44,986 nt of DNA, from positions 1 through 44,986 of the forward strand of contig CALXHG010000016.1 in NCBI GenBank assembly GCA_944388045.1, read 5' to 3'. A program made the position numbers and the translations under genes. Position 1 is the stretch's first letter. Each line of letters starts with the position of its first letter. The DNA is from an uncultured Clostridia bacterium. GTDB lineage: Bacteria; Bacillota; Clostridia; TANB77; CAG-508. Positions 33,347 to 43,446 of the stretch are shown here, one piece after another. Under the pieces are notes generated by a model that was not told the DNA's origin, did not search any database, and worked only from the letters and a program-made list of their open reading frames with translations.

Positions 33347-34666
33347 CTATGCTGTTTCTCTCGTTTCAGCAATCATTCTTTGTGGTTTTTTATTTACTTT
33401 ATTTGGATTTTCAATAATTTGTGGTTTAGCATTATTAGCTATTGTATCTTGTGTTATAATACATTTTTCTATTTTTTCATTAGAAGGAATATCAAACATA
33501 ATGTCTCTCATAACACTTTCTATTATTGATCTTAATCCTCTTGCCCCTGTTTTTCTTTCTATTGCTTTATCAACTATTGCTTCTAATGCTTCTTGTTCAA
33601 ATTCTAATTCTACTCCATCCATCTCTAGTAATTTTTTATATTGTTTTACTAAAGCATTTTTTGGCTCTGTTGTAATTTTTATTAATGCTTTTCTATCTAA
33701 TTCTTTTAATGTTGCAATAATTGGTAAACGTCCTATAAATTCTGGTATCATTCCAAATTTTAACAAATCTTGTGGCAGAATTTGTTCAAATACTTTGTAT
33801 TTATCTATATCTTTACTACTTTGTATTTCTGCACCAAACCCAATTGATTTTTTTCCTATTCTATCTTTTATAATATTCTCTAGCCCTTCAAATGCTCCTC
33901 CACATATAAATAATATGTTAGATGTATCTATTTGTAACATTTCTTGTTGAGGATGTTTTCTTCCTCCCTGTGGTGGAACAGATGCTATTGTTCCTTCAAC
34001 AATTTTTAATAATGCTTGTTGAACACCTTCTCCACTAACATCCCTTGTAATTGATGGATTTTCTGATTTTCTTGTAATTTTATCTATTTCATCTATATAT
34101 ATAATTCCCTTTTCTGCTCTTTCTATATCTCCATCAGCTGCTTGAATTAATTTTAATAATATATTCTCTACATCTTCTCCAACATATCCTGCTTCTGTAA
34201 GTGTTGTAGCATCTGCAATTGCAAATGGAACATTTAATATTTTGGCTAATGTACTAGCTAGTAAAGTTTTACCACATCCAGTTGGTCCCACTAATAATAT
34301 ATTACTTTTTTGAATTTCAACATCATTATCATCTATATTATATTTTCCTTCAAGTTCTTCTTCATGTGCTACTCTTTTATAATGATTATATACTGCTACA
34401 GCAAGTGTCTTTTTTGCCTCATCTTGACCTATTACATATTCATCTAATATTTCTTTTATTTCATGTGGACTTGGTATTTCTGCTAAACCAGCTAATGTAT
34501 ATGTTTCTTCTTCTTCAGCATATTCTGCTTCAATAATTTCATTGCATAAACCTATACATTCATTACAAATATATACTCCTGGTCCTGCAACTATTTTTCT
34601 AACATTGTCTTGTGTTTTTCCACAAAATGAACATTTTATATTATTTGGTATATCATTTTTTGACAT
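33347..34666 (-). CDS. clpX: ATP-dependent protease ATP-binding subunit ClpX
   Basis: This AAA+ unfoldase feeds substrates to ClpP. The 439-residue protein has an N-terminal zinc finger (Cys12, Cys15, Cys34, Cys37), Walker A GPTGCGKT, the pore loop GYVGEDVE, Walker [10 protein letters not shown], the [14 protein letters not shown] sensor region, and the ClpP-docking IGF loop (KKSIGFGAE). Everything expected is present. It lies 17 bases after clpP. Confidence 0.97.
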   Translation of the reverse strand: MSKNDIPNNIKCSFCGKTQDNVRKIVAGPGVYICNECIGLCNEIIEAEYAEEEETYTLAGLAEIPSPHEIKEILDEYVIGQDEAKKTLAVAVYNHYKRVAHEEELEGKYNIDDNDVEIQKSNILLVGPTGCGKTLLASTLAKILNVPFAIADATTLTEAGYVGEDVENILLKLIQAADGDIERAEKGIIYIDEIDKITRKSENPSITRDVSGEGVQQALLKIVEGTIASVPPQGGRKHPQQEMLQIDTSNILFICGGAFEGLENIIKDRIGKKSIGFGAEIQSSKDIDKYKVFEQILPQDLLKFGMIPEFIGRLPIIATLKELDRKALIKITTEPKNALVKQYKKLLEMDGVELEFEQEALEAIVDKAIERKTGARGLRSIIESVMRDIMFDIPSNEKIEKCIITQDTIANNAKPQIIENPNKVNKKPQRMIAETRETA

Positions 34667-34682
34667 TTATACTCTCCTTTTT

Positions 34683-35288
34683 TTAAGTTCTTTTTGTCAT
34701 AATTCCATCAATTAGACCATATTCAAGAGCTTCTTCTGCTGTCATATAATTATCTCTTTCTGTGTCTCTTTCTATAACTTCTAATGATTTTCCTGTTCTT
34801 TCACTCAAAAACTTATTTAATTTTTCTCTTGTACGAACTAAATGATCTGCATGTATTTTTATTTCTGTAGCTTGACCTTGTAGTCCTCCACCACCAATTA
34901 AAGGTTGGTGAATCATAATTTCAGAATTTGGCATTGCAAATCTTTTTCCTTTTTCACCTGCTGTTAATAATACTGCTCCCATACTTGCAGCTAACCCTAC
35001 ACATACTGTTTCTACAGGACATTTTATATAATTCATTGTATCAACAATTGCCATTCCATCTGTTATAGACCCTCCTGGTGAATTTATATAAAAATATATT
35101 TCTTTATCTGGATCTTCTGACTCTAAAAATAACATTTGTGCAACTATTAAGCTAGATGTTGTTGGATTTACATCTTCTCCTAAATATATAATTCTATCTT
35201 TTAATAATCTTGAAAATATATCATATGAACGTTCTCCTTTACTTGTTTGTTCAACAACATAAGGTACTAAACTTGATTTTTCTAACAT
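34683..35288 (-). CDS. clpP: ATP-dependent Clp protease proteolytic subunit ClpP
   Basis: This is the serine peptidase barrel of the Clp system. The 201-residue protein has the triad Ser102 (GLAASMGA), His127 (MIHQP) and Asp175 (RDTERDNYM), plus the INSPGGS oxyanion region. An AGGAGG SD precedes the ATG. The 119 bases between tig and clpP contain a weak hairpin (about 35345-35400) that might allow partial termination. Confidence 0.97.
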   Translation of the reverse strand: MLEKSSLVPYVVEQTSKGERSYDIFSRLLKDRIIYLGEDVNPTTSSLIVAQMLFLESEDPDKEIYFYINSPGGSITDGMAIVDTMNYIKCPVETVCVGLAASMGAVLLTAGEKGKRFAMPNSEIMIHQPLIGGGGLQGQATEIKIHADHLVRTREKLNKFLSERTGKSLEVIERDTERDNYMTAEEALEYGLIDGIMTKRT

Positions 35289-35407
35289 ATTTTTTATCCT
35301 CCTAATTTTAAATTTTACATCTTTAGTATATCAAAAAGTAGTTAAAAAAGCTAGGAAAAGTTTAATCTTTTAATAAACTAAAAAACATCCCTCCTAACCT
35401 TTTTTAT

Positions 35408-36691
35408 TTATTTTATTTTTGCATTTTTTACTATGAAATCTATTGCTTTTTCAGATTCTATTCCTTCTTTAATATAATTTTTTAAATCTTCATTGTCTTG
35501 TATTTCTTCCACTTTCTTTCCATAGTTTTTAGCCATTTCTTCTAATTTTTCTTTTATTTCTTCTTCACTTGCTTCTATTTTTTCTGCATTTCTGATTGCT
35601 TCTAAAGTAAGTCTTGATTTTATTGCTTCTATAGCTTGTGGTTCATATTCTTTTCTTACTTCTTCTTCTGTTTTGTCAATCATTTTTAAATATTGTTCTA
35701 ATTTTAATCCTTGATATGAAAGTCTTTGATTAATATCTTGTAACATATGATCTACTTCCATGTCAATCATACCTGATGGAATGTCTATTTTTACATTATC
35801 ACAAACAGCTTTTATGGCTGCTTCTTCTGTTTCATATTTTGCTTTTTGTTCATTTTCTTTTTCCATCTTATTTTTTATATCTGTTTTTAGTTCTTCTAAT
35901 GTATCAAATTCACTAACATCTTTAGCAAATTCATCATCCAATTTTGGTAATTCTTTTTTCTTTATTTCATGTAATTTTACTTTAAATGTTGCTTCTTTTC
36001 CTGCTAAATCTTTAGAAAAATATTCTTTAGGAAATGTTACTTTTATTTCTTTTTCTTCATCGATTTTCATATTAACTAATTGTTCTTCAAATCCTGGAAT
36101 AAATGCTCCACTTCCTATTTCTAATTCATGTCCTTCTGCTTTTCCACCTTCAAATGGAACTCCATCTGTAAATCCTTCAAAATCTATTGTTGCTATATCT
36201 CCATTTTCTAATGCTCTATCTTCAATTGTTATTAATCTTGCATTTTGTTCTTGCATCTTTTTTAGCTCTTTTTCTATATCTTCATCATTTACAGAATATT
36301 CTACTTTCTTTATATCTATTCCTTTATATTTTCCTAGTTTTACTTCTGGTTTTACTTGTACAACTGCTGAAAATATAACATCTTTTCCTTTTTCCATTTG
36401 TATAATGTCTACTGTTGGTCTACTTACAACATCTATTTTGTTTTCTTCTAATGCTTCATCATATGCTTGTGTTGCAACATCATTGAATGCATCTTCATAA
36501 AAGATTTGTGCTCCATAATATTTTTCTACTATGTTCATTGGAGCTTTTCCTTTTCTAAATCCTGGTATATTAATATATTTTGCATTTTGAAAATATACTT
36601 TTTTCATAGCATTTTCAAATTTTTCTGCTTCTACTGTTATTTCTAATTTTACTTCATTTGCATTCTCTGTTTTTTCAACTTTACAATTCAT
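35408..36691 (-). CDS. tig: Trigger factor
   Basis: This ribosome-bound chaperone and prolyl isomerase protects nascent chains. The 427-residue protein has the ribosome-binding domain with the signature GFRKGKAP, the FKBP-type isomerase domain (about 155-245, DIATIDFEGFTDGVPFEGG), and a long helical C-terminal domain. AAAGGAAG precedes the ATG. It is the first gene of the tig-clpP-clpX series, the usual arrangement. Confidence 0.97.
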   Translation of the reverse strand: MNCKVEKTENANEVKLEITVEAEKFENAMKKVYFQNAKYINIPGFRKGKAPMNIVEKYYGAQIFYEDAFNDVATQAYDEALEENKIDVVSRPTVDIIQMEKGKDVIFSAVVQVKPEVKLGKYKGIDIKKVEYSVNDEDIEKELKKMQEQNARLITIEDRALENGDIATIDFEGFTDGVPFEGGKAEGHELEIGSGAFIPGFEEQLVNMKIDEEKEIKVTFPKEYFSKDLAGKEATFKVKLHEIKKKELPKLDDEFAKDVSEFDTLEELKTDIKNKMEKENEQKAKYETEEAAIKAVCDNVKIDIPSGMIDMEVDHMLQDINQRLSYQGLKLEQYLKMIDKTEEEVRKEYEPQAIEAIKSRLTLEAIRNAEKIEASEEEIKEKLEEMAKNYGKKVEEIQDNEDLKNYIKEGIESEKAIDFIVKNAKIK

Positions 36692-36829
36692 TTTAAAACT
36701 TCCTTTCTTGTATTGGCTTTATTTAGCTTTTATATTATATCATATATTTTCCATTTTGCAATAGTTTTTCAAAGATTTGTAAAATTTTCGTTAGTTCAGA
36801 GAGAAATTTTCTACTGAATTATAATGTTT

Positions 36830-37189
36830 TCATATTACTTGTTTAATATGATTAATTTTACATTTACCATTCATTAAAAATATTTCAATAACATCAAATC
36901 TTATTATATGCCTACAATAATTATTATGTGTTAAAAAAATTGCAGCACTATGTTTCATATGTTTCTTTTTAATATAATTAACAGCTTCACTTGGTTGTCC
37001 ATAATTTATATTTGTTCTCGTTTTTACTTCTATAAATACCAAATTTCCATTTTTTATAGCTATAATATCTATTTCTCCATATATTGTATAATAATTTGTA
37101 CTTATTATTTTATATCCACTCTTTTTTAAATATGTTTGAGCTATTTTTTCTCCTATTGTTCCAATTTTTTTCTTGTTTACTTTTAACAT
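36830..37189 (-). CDS. UPF0102 / YraN family nuclease-like protein
   Basis: This 119-residue protein has a PD-(D/E)XK nuclease-like fold: GEKIAQTYLKKSGYKI, then YGEIDIIAIKNGNLVFIEVKTR. The Glu/Asp and EVK residues are the would-be catalytic set. Its role is unproven, but it is often next to dprA and comM, as here. The SD (AAGGA) is distant. Confidence 0.9.
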   Translation of the reverse strand: MLKVNKKKIGTIGEKIAQTYLKKSGYKIISTNYYTIYGEIDIIAIKNGNLVFIEVKTRTNINYGQPSEAVNYIKKKHMKHSAAIFLTHNNYCRHIIRFDVIEIFLMNGKCKINHIKQVI

Positions 37190-37247
37190 AACAATATTTT
37201 TCCTTATAATTAAATTTAGGTTTTTAAAAAAGGATTTACCTATAAAC

Positions 37248-38129
37248 CTATTTTTCTTTAATCTTATATCTTTGACCTGGCAATTCTTCTATAAAATCTT
37301 CCATTTGCAATAAAAGTAATTTATAACTTGCTTCTTGTATAGAAATTTTACATTTCCTTGATATTTGATTAATATCTAGTACTTCATCTTCTAAATTTTC
37401 ATATATTAATTTCAGTTCTTTAGGAATAATTACTTTTTCTTCTTTTTTATTTAAAGATTTTCTCTTTTTCTTAAACTTTATATTTTCAAAACAATTTAAA
37501 ATATCTTCAACATTTGTTACTAAATTTGCTCCATTTTTTATGAGTTTGTTTGTTATAAAACCTTTTTTATTTTCTATACTACTTGGAATACAAAATACTG
37601 GTTTACTTAATTCTTGAGTAATTTTGGCTGTGACACTTGTTCCACTTCTATAGCCTCCTTCTACAACAAGTGTGCCTATTCCTAATCCTGCAACAATTCG
37701 ATTTCTTTCCAAGAATTTTTTTGAATCAGCTTCTGTGTTATCGTCATATTCTGTAACTAATAATCCTCCTTCTTTTACTATATTTTTAGCTAAATCTATA
37801 TTTTGTTTTGGATAAATATTATTTAATCCACAAGGTAGTACAGCTATTGTTCTTCCAGAATATTTTAAACATGTTTTATGTGCTATACTATCAATTCCAA
37901 TAGCTAGTCCACTAATTATTATTAAATTATATTCTGATAAATTTTTAGTAAATTCTATACACATTTTTTCACCATATTGTGTATTACTTCTAGAACCTAC
38001 AACAGAAATTCCTTTTTTATTTAAAAGTTTAATATTTCCACATGTATATAATCTTGATGGAGGATTTTTTAATTCTCTTAATTTTTCTGGATATATTGTA
38101 TCTGCATATTCTATTAATTTTCTCTGCAT
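37248..38129 (-). CDS. dprA: DNA-processing protein DprA
   Basis: DprA loads RecA onto incoming single-stranded DNA during transformation. The protein of about 293 residues has the Rossmann-like core: ISVVGSRSNTQYGEKMC, LIIISGLAIGIDSIAHKTCL, TIAVLPCGLNNIYPKQN and VEGGYRSGTSVTAKI, followed by a C-terminal winged-helix-like domain (about 235-290). The ATG at 38129 has AAAAGG nine bases upstream; an ATG at 38138 abuts that SD. It follows comM by about 20 bases. Confidence 0.94.
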   Translation of the reverse strand: MQRKLIEYADTIYPEKLRELKNPPSRLYTCGNIKLLNKKGISVVGSRSNTQYGEKMCIEFTKNLSEYNLIIISGLAIGIDSIAHKTCLKYSGRTIAVLPCGLNNIYPKQNIDLAKNIVKEGGLLVTEYDDNTEADSKKFLERNRIVAGLGIGTLVVEGGYRSGTSVTAKITQELSKPVFCIPSSIENKKGFITNKLIKNGANLVTNVEDILNCFENIKFKKKRKSLNKKEEKVIIPKELKLIYENLEDEVLDINQISRKCKISIQEASYKLLLLQMEDFIEELPGQRYKIKEK

Positions 38130-38151
38130 TTTCTTCATCCTTTTATATCTT

Positions 38152-39681
38152 TTACATATTTAGAAATTTGTCTAAATTTCTATATTGTATAGCTTCTGCA
38201 ATATGATTGATTTTAATATTTTTTGAACTTTCTAAATCAGCTATTGTTCTCGCAACTTTTAATATTTTTTCATATCCTCTTACACTTAACTTTAATTTAG
38301 TAAAAGCTTCATTTAATAAAATTGTGCTTTTATCATCTAATTTACAAAAATCATAGATTAATTTTGTTGTTAATTCTGAATTTGTATAAATTCCAAATTC
38401 TTTATATCTGTCTAATTGAATTTTTCTTGCATTATTAACTCTTTTTTTTATTTCTTTTGAGTCTTCTGATTTTGCTTTTGAATTAATTTTTTCTATTTTA
38501 GGTCTTTTTATTTCTATTAAAATGTCTATTCTATCTATTAATGGTCCACTTATTTTCTTTAAATATTTATGTATTTCAAAATCTGTACATTTACAAGTTT
38601 TCTCTAAATCACCATAATATCCACATGGGCATGGGTTCATACTTGCAACAAACATAAAGTTACATGGAAATTTATAATTTCCGCTTAATCTATTTATAGT
38701 AATTTTCTTTTCCTCTAGAGGTTCTCTTAATGCTTCTAATACTGTTTTATTAAATTCTGTAAATTCATCAAAGAATAACACTCCATTATGTGCTAAACTA
38801 ATTTCTCCTGGAATTGGAATTTTACCTCCTCCAACAATTGTAGCTATAGGAACAGTATGATGTGGTGTTCTAAAAGGTCTTTTACTTACAAGTCCATCTT
38901 TTTTTAATTCCCCTGAAACACTATGTATTTTCGTAATTTCCATAATTTCATCTACTGTCAAATCTGGTAATATTGTTAATAATCTTTTTGCAAGCATAGT
39001 TTTTCCTGACCCAGGACTTCCTATCATTAAACAATTATGTCCTCCTGCAGCAACTATCTCTAAAGCTCTTTTGGCTTGTTCTTGACCTTTTACTTCTGAA
39101 AAATCCATTTTATATTCACTTCTATTTATATTTTTTTCATAAATTACTCTTGAGATATTTATTTCATTATTTAAAAATTTTACTGTCTCATAAATTGTGG
39201 AAATAGGTATTATTTCTAAATCTTTTATAATAGCTACCTCATTTGCATTTGTTTTTGGAAGAATTACTCTTTTTATTCCTAATTGTTTTGCTTCCATACA
39301 CATTGCTAATGCTCCATTTATTCTATTTAATTTTCCATCTAATGATAATTCTCCTATTAAAATAGTTTTATCAAATATCGACATATCTATTTGAGAAATA
39401 TTTCCTATAGCAATCAATATTCCTATAGCCATTGGAAAATCAAAACAACTTCCTTCTTTCCTTATATTTGCTGGTGCTAAATTTATTAATATTTTTTTAC
39501 TTGGAAATTCAAATCCTGAATTTTTTATTGCAGATTCGATTCTTTTTTTTGCTTCTTTCACACTTGTATCAGGAAGTCCTACAACCTCAAATTCTGGGAT
39601 TCCATTACTAATATCAACTTGAATATCTATTAAATTTCCTTCTAAACCTATTAATGATATAGATTTTATCTTTGATAACAT
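38152..39681 (-). CDS. comM: YifB/ComM family Mg-chelatase-like AAA ATPase
   Basis: ComM is a hexameric helicase that helps branch migration during natural transformation. The 509-residue protein has an N-terminal Lon-like domain (GIPEFEVVGLPDTSVKEAKKR), Walker A GSPGSGKTMLAKR, Walker B FFDEFTEF, and the MFVASMNPCPCGYYGD cysteine motif with a C-terminal Mg-chelatase domain (LSVRGYEKILKVARTIADL). AAGGAAGG precedes the ATG. It heads comM-dprA-yraN, divergent from the PBP gene. Confidence 0.94.
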   Translation of the reverse strand: MLSKIKSISLIGLEGNLIDIQVDISNGIPEFEVVGLPDTSVKEAKKRIESAIKNSGFEFPSKKILINLAPANIRKEGSCFDFPMAIGILIAIGNISQIDMSIFDKTILIGELSLDGKLNRINGALAMCMEAKQLGIKRVILPKTNANEVAIIKDLEIIPISTIYETVKFLNNEINISRVIYEKNINRSEYKMDFSEVKGQEQAKRALEIVAAGGHNCLMIGSPGSGKTMLAKRLLTILPDLTVDEIMEITKIHSVSGELKKDGLVSKRPFRTPHHTVPIATIVGGGKIPIPGEISLAHNGVLFFDEFTEFNKTVLEALREPLEEKKITINRLSGNYKFPCNFMFVASMNPCPCGYYGDLEKTCKCTDFEIHKYLKKISGPLIDRIDILIEIKRPKIEKINSKAKSEDSKEIKKRVNNARKIQLDRYKEFGIYTNSELTTKLIYDFCKLDDKSTILLNEAFTKLKLSVRGYEKILKVARTIADLESSKNIKINHIAEAIQYRNLDKFLNM

Positions 39682-39826
39682 AATTTACCTTCCTTTTCTG
39701 TTTAATCTCACATAATTTAAGTTCTCAACTATATATTAAAAATCTCAAATATAATATAACTATTAAAATTTATATAAAATATTAAAATATTTTTATACTT
39801 AATAAATTGTAACTTTTAATTTTTTA

Positions 39827-39855
39827 TTGCATTTTTTTCCTATTTATTATAAAAT
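39827..39855 (+). promoter_or_regulatory. Candidate promoter of the PBP gene
   Basis: TTGCAT (39827-39832), 17 bases, TAAAAT (39850-39855), about 28 bases before the ATG. Confidence 0.5.
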
Positions 39856-39882
39856 TATTTAAAACAAAAGAGTGGTGATTTT

Positions 39883-41739
39883 ATGAAAAAGAAAAAAACA
39901 AATAGAAAAAATAATATAAATGTTCAAAATACAATTTCAAATTTAAAATTAAAAGTGTTTTTTATTGTTATTTTAATTTTAATGATAGTACTGATAGGTA
40001 GACTTGCTTTTTTACAAATAATAGATGGAGCTAATTTAAAAACTTTAGCAACATCTCAGCAAACTTTAACAGAAACAATTTCAGCAAAAAGAGGTTCTAT
40101 TTTTGATGTAAATGGTCAAACTCTTGCAATGAGTTATGAGACAGATAAAATTTACATTGACCCTGAAAATATAAAACCAGAAAATAAAGAAACTATAGCA
40201 AAAGGTGTATCAGAAATACTTGGTTTAGATTATCAAGAATTATTAAATAAAATTAATTCTAGTACACGTCAATTTACAGTAGCCACAGATGTTGAACAAG
40301 ATAAAGTTGATAAATTAAATGAATGGAAAAATAGTTTAGATATTGCAACTGGAATTAGTTTTGAAGAAACTTCTTCTAGAAATTATCCTTATGGTTCACT
40401 AGCTTCTACTGTAATTGGTTTTACTGGTGCAGATAATAAAGGTTCTTATGGTATTGAACTTTCTTGGGATTCTTTTTTAAGCGGAACTGCTGGTAAATCA
40501 GTTAGTTTAAAAGATGCTACACAATCTGAGATAGTTAATTCAGAAAAAAGTTACATTGCGGCAGAAAATGGTTATGATATTAATCTAACAATTGATGTTA
40601 ATATTCAAAAAATTGTTGAAAAATATCTTGCAGAAGCTGTTGATGAATATGAATGTGATAGTGGTATTACAATTGCAATGAATCCGTCTAATGGAAAAAT
40701 ATATGCTATGGCAGATTATCCAAATTACGATTGTAATAATCATAATACACCAAATAGTAAATTAGCAGAAAGTTGGGATTTACTTACAAGTGAAGAGAAA
40801 TCAACTTCCCTATTTAGAATGTGGACACCAAAAGCTGTTAATGATACTTATGAACCTGGTTCTGTTTTCAAATTAATCACTTCTTCTATTGCACTTGAAG
40901 AAAATATTATTGATACAGATTCACAAATTTATTCTTGTAATGGTTATTATTACATAAAAGGTGAAGATAGACCAATTAAATGTTGGAAATGGAATGACCC
41001 ACATGGTTCTCAATCTTTAACAATGGCATTAGAAAATTCTTGTAATCCATTTTTCATGGACCTTGGACTAAAAATAGGATCTGAACGTTCTTACAAATAT
41101 TATGATGCTTTTGGTTTATTTGATAAAACCGGTATCTCTCTTTCTGGTGAAGCACTTGGAAGTTTTTATGATTTAAATAAAATAAATGAACATGAACTTG
41201 CAACTATGTCTTTTGGTGAACGTTTTACTATTACTCCTATTCAAATGATTACTGCAGTTTCCGCAATTGCAAATGATGGAGTTTTAGTTCAACCTCAATT
41301 AGTAGATAAAATAACAAATACCGATACTGGAGAAGTTACTGAATTTACAACAAAAGTTGTTAGACAAGTAATTTCTAAATCTACAGCAGATAAAGTTGCT
41401 ACAATGATGGAAAAAGTTGCTACTGAAGGTACTGGAAAAACTGTTATGCAATATGTACAAGGATATTCAATAGGAGGCAAAACAGGTACATCAGAACCTA
41501 GAGCAAATACAGATGAAGGATATACTGCCTCTTATGTTGCTATTTCTCCTGTTGAAAATACAAAAGTTGTTTTATTAGTTATTTTAAAAAATCCTCAAGG
41601 AAGATTACATAATGGTGGACAAATTGCTGCTCCAACAGCAAGTAAAATGCTTTCAGAAATTTTACCATATCTTGGTATTGAATCTGGAAATAAGCCTGTT
41701 GAGATAGATACAAACATATCTGAAGATGAATTGTATTAA
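39883..41739 (+). CDS. Class B penicillin-binding protein (FtsI/SpoVD family)
   Basis: This membrane-anchored transpeptidase cross-links peptidoglycan. The 618-residue protein has a Lys/Asn-rich cytosolic start, one membrane helix (about 23-45), the pedestal domain (SAKRGSIFDVNGQTLA), and the transpeptidase domain with SxxK at Ser327-Lys330 (PGSVFK), SxN at 386-388 (NSCN) and KTG at 533-535 (GGKTGTSE). No C-terminal PASTA domain is present, unlike many SpoVD proteins. Septal (FtsI) versus sporulation (SpoVD) function cannot be told apart here. It stands alone, away from any division cluster, with its own promoter and terminator. Confidence 0.93.
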   Translation: MKKKKTNRKNNINVQNTISNLKLKVFFIVILILMIVLIGRLAFLQIIDGANLKTLATSQQTLTETISAKRGSIFDVNGQTLAMSYETDKIYIDPENIKPENKETIAKGVSEILGLDYQELLNKINSSTRQFTVATDVEQDKVDKLNEWKNSLDIATGISFEETSSRNYPYGSLASTVIGFTGADNKGSYGIELSWDSFLSGTAGKSVSLKDATQSEIVNSEKSYIAAENGYDINLTIDVNIQKIVEKYLAEAVDEYECDSGITIAMNPSNGKIYAMADYPNYDCNNHNTPNSKLAESWDLLTSEEKSTSLFRMWTPKAVNDTYEPGSVFKLITSSIALEENIIDTDSQIYSCNGYYYIKGEDRPIKCWKWNDPHGSQSLTMALENSCNPFFMDLGLKIGSERSYKYYDAFGLFDKTGISLSGEALGSFYDLNKINEHELATMSFGERFTITPIQMITAVSAIANDGVLVQPQLVDKITNTDTGEVTEFTTKVVRQVISKSTADKVATMMEKVATEGTGKTVMQYVQGYSIGGKTGTSEPRANTDEGYTASYVAISPVENTKVVLLVILKNPQGRLHNGGQIAAPTASKMLSEILPYLGIESGNKPVEIDTNISEDELY

Positions 41740-41763
41740 ATACTTTTTTAGTATTTTTGTTTA

Positions 41764-41794
41764 ACACAGAATTTTATTTTATAAGATTCTGTGT
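41764..41794 (+). terminator. Intrinsic terminator of the PBP gene
   Basis: A 13-bp stem (41764-41776 with 41782-41794), one pair being a G-U wobble on the plus strand, with a 5-base loop and a following T-run. Confidence 0.8.
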
Positions 41795-41803
41795 ATTTTT
41801 TAT

Positions 41804-42307
41804 CTAAATATTTTCTTTATTTAGCTTAATTCCTACTAACAAAACATAATCTTCTAATTCATTAAAACATTCTAAAATCTTTTTATATTTTTGTATTTTT
41901 CTATTTTCTTTAATATACTTACATACATCTATAAAATGTATTTCTGTTCCATTTTCTATTAAATCTAATTTATTTTTTTCTATTTTTAAAAATACACTTT
42001 GATAAAATTTCTTTCTAGTTAATTCAGATATTATTACTTTATTAAGAAATGCATCTTCTTTTTTCTCAAAATTTTTGTTTTTTAATTCTTCCTCATAAAT
42101 TAAAGACCAATAGCAAAAAATTGATTCTTTAATTCTAGAATTTTTTACAATTTTAAAATATACTTCATTTTCTGTTTTATTTTCTAAAAATATTTTTGTT
42201 TTTATTACATTAAACTCATATTCTGACATATTACTTAATTTTAAAACATCCTGAAAACTTATTTTTTCTATCGTTGTATTTATTATTTCATTTAGCAAAT
42301 CTTTCAT
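41804..42307 (-). CDS. Unrecognised 167-residue protein, start codon uncertain
   Basis: I do not recognise this Lys/Glu/Asn-rich, apparently soluble and helical protein. A charged C-terminal half includes ISELTRKKFYQSVFLKIEKN. The first ATG (42307) has no SD. Fourteen codons further upstream, in frame and without stops, an ATA (42347-42349) has AAAGGAG eight bases before it. The extra residues (EKLIKLIKNNNEL) extend the first helix naturally. So the real start is probably AUA, or an AUG that has mutated, and the protein may be about 181 residues. A consensus promoter lies at 42460-42488. The gene converges on the PBP gene; the shared hairpin at 41764-41794 may end both. Confidence 0.65.
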   Translation of the reverse strand: MKDLLNEIINTTIEKISFQDVLKLSNMSEYEFNVIKTKIFLENKTENEVYFKIVKNSRIKESIFCYWSLIYEEELKNKNFEKKEDAFLNKVIISELTRKKFYQSVFLKIEKNKLDLIENGTEIHFIDVCKYIKENRKIQKYKKILECFNELEDYVLLVGIKLNKENI

Positions 42308-42459
42308 TAGTTCATTATTATTTTTTATTAATTTTATTAGTTTTTCTATTTATATCACTCCTTTTTTTAGATAATTTTTTACAAAAACTAGAATTTTTAG
42401 AAAAAATTTTTTGAATTAAAAATTTTTGAATTAAAAAATGAATTTTTCTTAATAATTTC

Positions 42460-42488
42460 AGTATAGTTTCTTTTTATACTTTTGTCAA
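42460..42488 (-). promoter_or_regulatory. Sigma-A promoter of the unknown 167-residue gene
   Basis: On the minus strand TTGACA (42488-42483), 17 bases, TATACT (42465-42460). The leader of about 100 bases contains two tandem 16-17-bp AT-rich units (about 42405-42440). Confidence 0.7.
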
Positions 42489-42529
42489 CATTTTTTCTAT
42501 AATTTTTTCAACTTTTCATCGACAAAAAT

Positions 42530-43375
42530 CTACATTTTATTTATTTTATCAATGTTCTTAATTGCTGTTTTATACCCAAAATCAAAACATTTATCCATTT
42601 TCTTTATATCTAATAATCCTGTTCTATCTGTTGGTACTGTTAAAACAAAATCACTTAAATTTAGTGATTTTTCAGACAATTTATTTCCTGCAATATCTAA
42701 AGTTTTCATTACAAAATCCATCAAATCATAATTTTTTTCTACTGAATCTGCTTCAAAATTAACAGACATAATCTTACCATTATAAACTCTTTTTAGTTCT
42801 TCTACTGGTAAATTATCTAATACTCCTCCATCCATAAACAAATGATTCTTAAATTCACATGGACAAAATACAGCAGGAAAACTGCTACTTGCTCTAACTG
42901 CCTTTCCTATTTCGATTTCAGTTATATAATAATCATTTCTATCATTTCTAGATGCACAATTAGTAAAAATATATTCTTTTGCCTCTCCCACATCTACTGC
43001 TGATATTACTAATGGCATTCTAATATCACCAATATATTTAAACCCTTTTTTTCTAGATATTTCATTATATATCTTTTCTAACATTATTCCATCATTTAAT
43101 CCGGTAATTCCTATTTTTTTATTTCTAATAAATTTTGTAATCCCATTTATAATTGGTTTACTTCTTATATTAATTATATCTTTAGCATATTTTTTAAATA
43201 ACAAATATATATAATTTGGAGTATATCCCATTGCATATAAAGTAGCAACAATACTACCAGCACTTGTTCCGGCTATTGCGTCTATTTGTATATTATTATC
43301 TTCTAGAGCCTTTAATACCCCCACATGTGCAATTCCTCTAATTCCTCCACCAGCCAATACTATTCCAATTCCCAT
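42530..43375 (-). CDS. Patatin-like phospholipase (RssA/YlbK type)
   Basis: This 281-residue serine hydrolase has the Ser-Asp dyad of patatins: LAGGGIRGIAHVGVLKAL (oxyanion hole), GTSAGS with nucleophile Ser38, and DGGVLDNLP with Asp182. No signal peptide is seen, so it is probably cytosolic and acts on membrane lipids. The ATG at 43375 has GTGGAGG seven bases upstream; an in-frame GTG at 43387 is inside that SD. It follows the WG-repeat gene, from which a terminator separates it. Confidence 0.92.
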   Translation of the reverse strand: MGIGIVLAGGGIRGIAHVGVLKALEDNNIQIDAIAGTSAGSIVATLYAMGYTPNYIYLLFKKYAKDIINIRSKPIINGITKFIRNKKIGITGLNDGIMLEKIYNEISRKKGFKYIGDIRMPLVISAVDVGEAKEYIFTNCASRNDRNDYYITEIEIGKAVRASSSFPAVFCPCEFKNHLFMDGGVLDNLPVEELKRVYNGKIMSVNFEADSVEKNYDLMDFVMKTLDIAGNKLSEKSLNLSDFVLTVPTDRTGLLDIKKMDKCFDFGYKTAIKNIDKINKM

Positions 43376-43390
43376 AAATTCCTCCACAAA

Positions 43391-43430
43391 AAAAATAGAT
43401 AAATACTATATAATAGTTATTTACCTATTT
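43391..43430 (-). terminator. Intrinsic terminator of the WG-repeat gene
   Basis: A long imperfect hairpin built on AAATAGATAAATAC and its complement, followed on the minus strand by eight T residues, between the WG-repeat stop and the patatin start. Confidence 0.7.
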
Positions 43431-43446
43431 TTTATTTTTAATCTAT

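Noticed and set aside
36795..36818. Hairpin after yraN
   Set aside because: Only about five clean outer pairs plus a bulged inner stem and no T-run; too weak to list as a terminator, although it lies in the right place.
42405..42446. Tandem AT-rich units resembling a CRISPR or iteron array
   Set aside because: Only two units of mostly A and T with no spacers; best read as a low-complexity leader.
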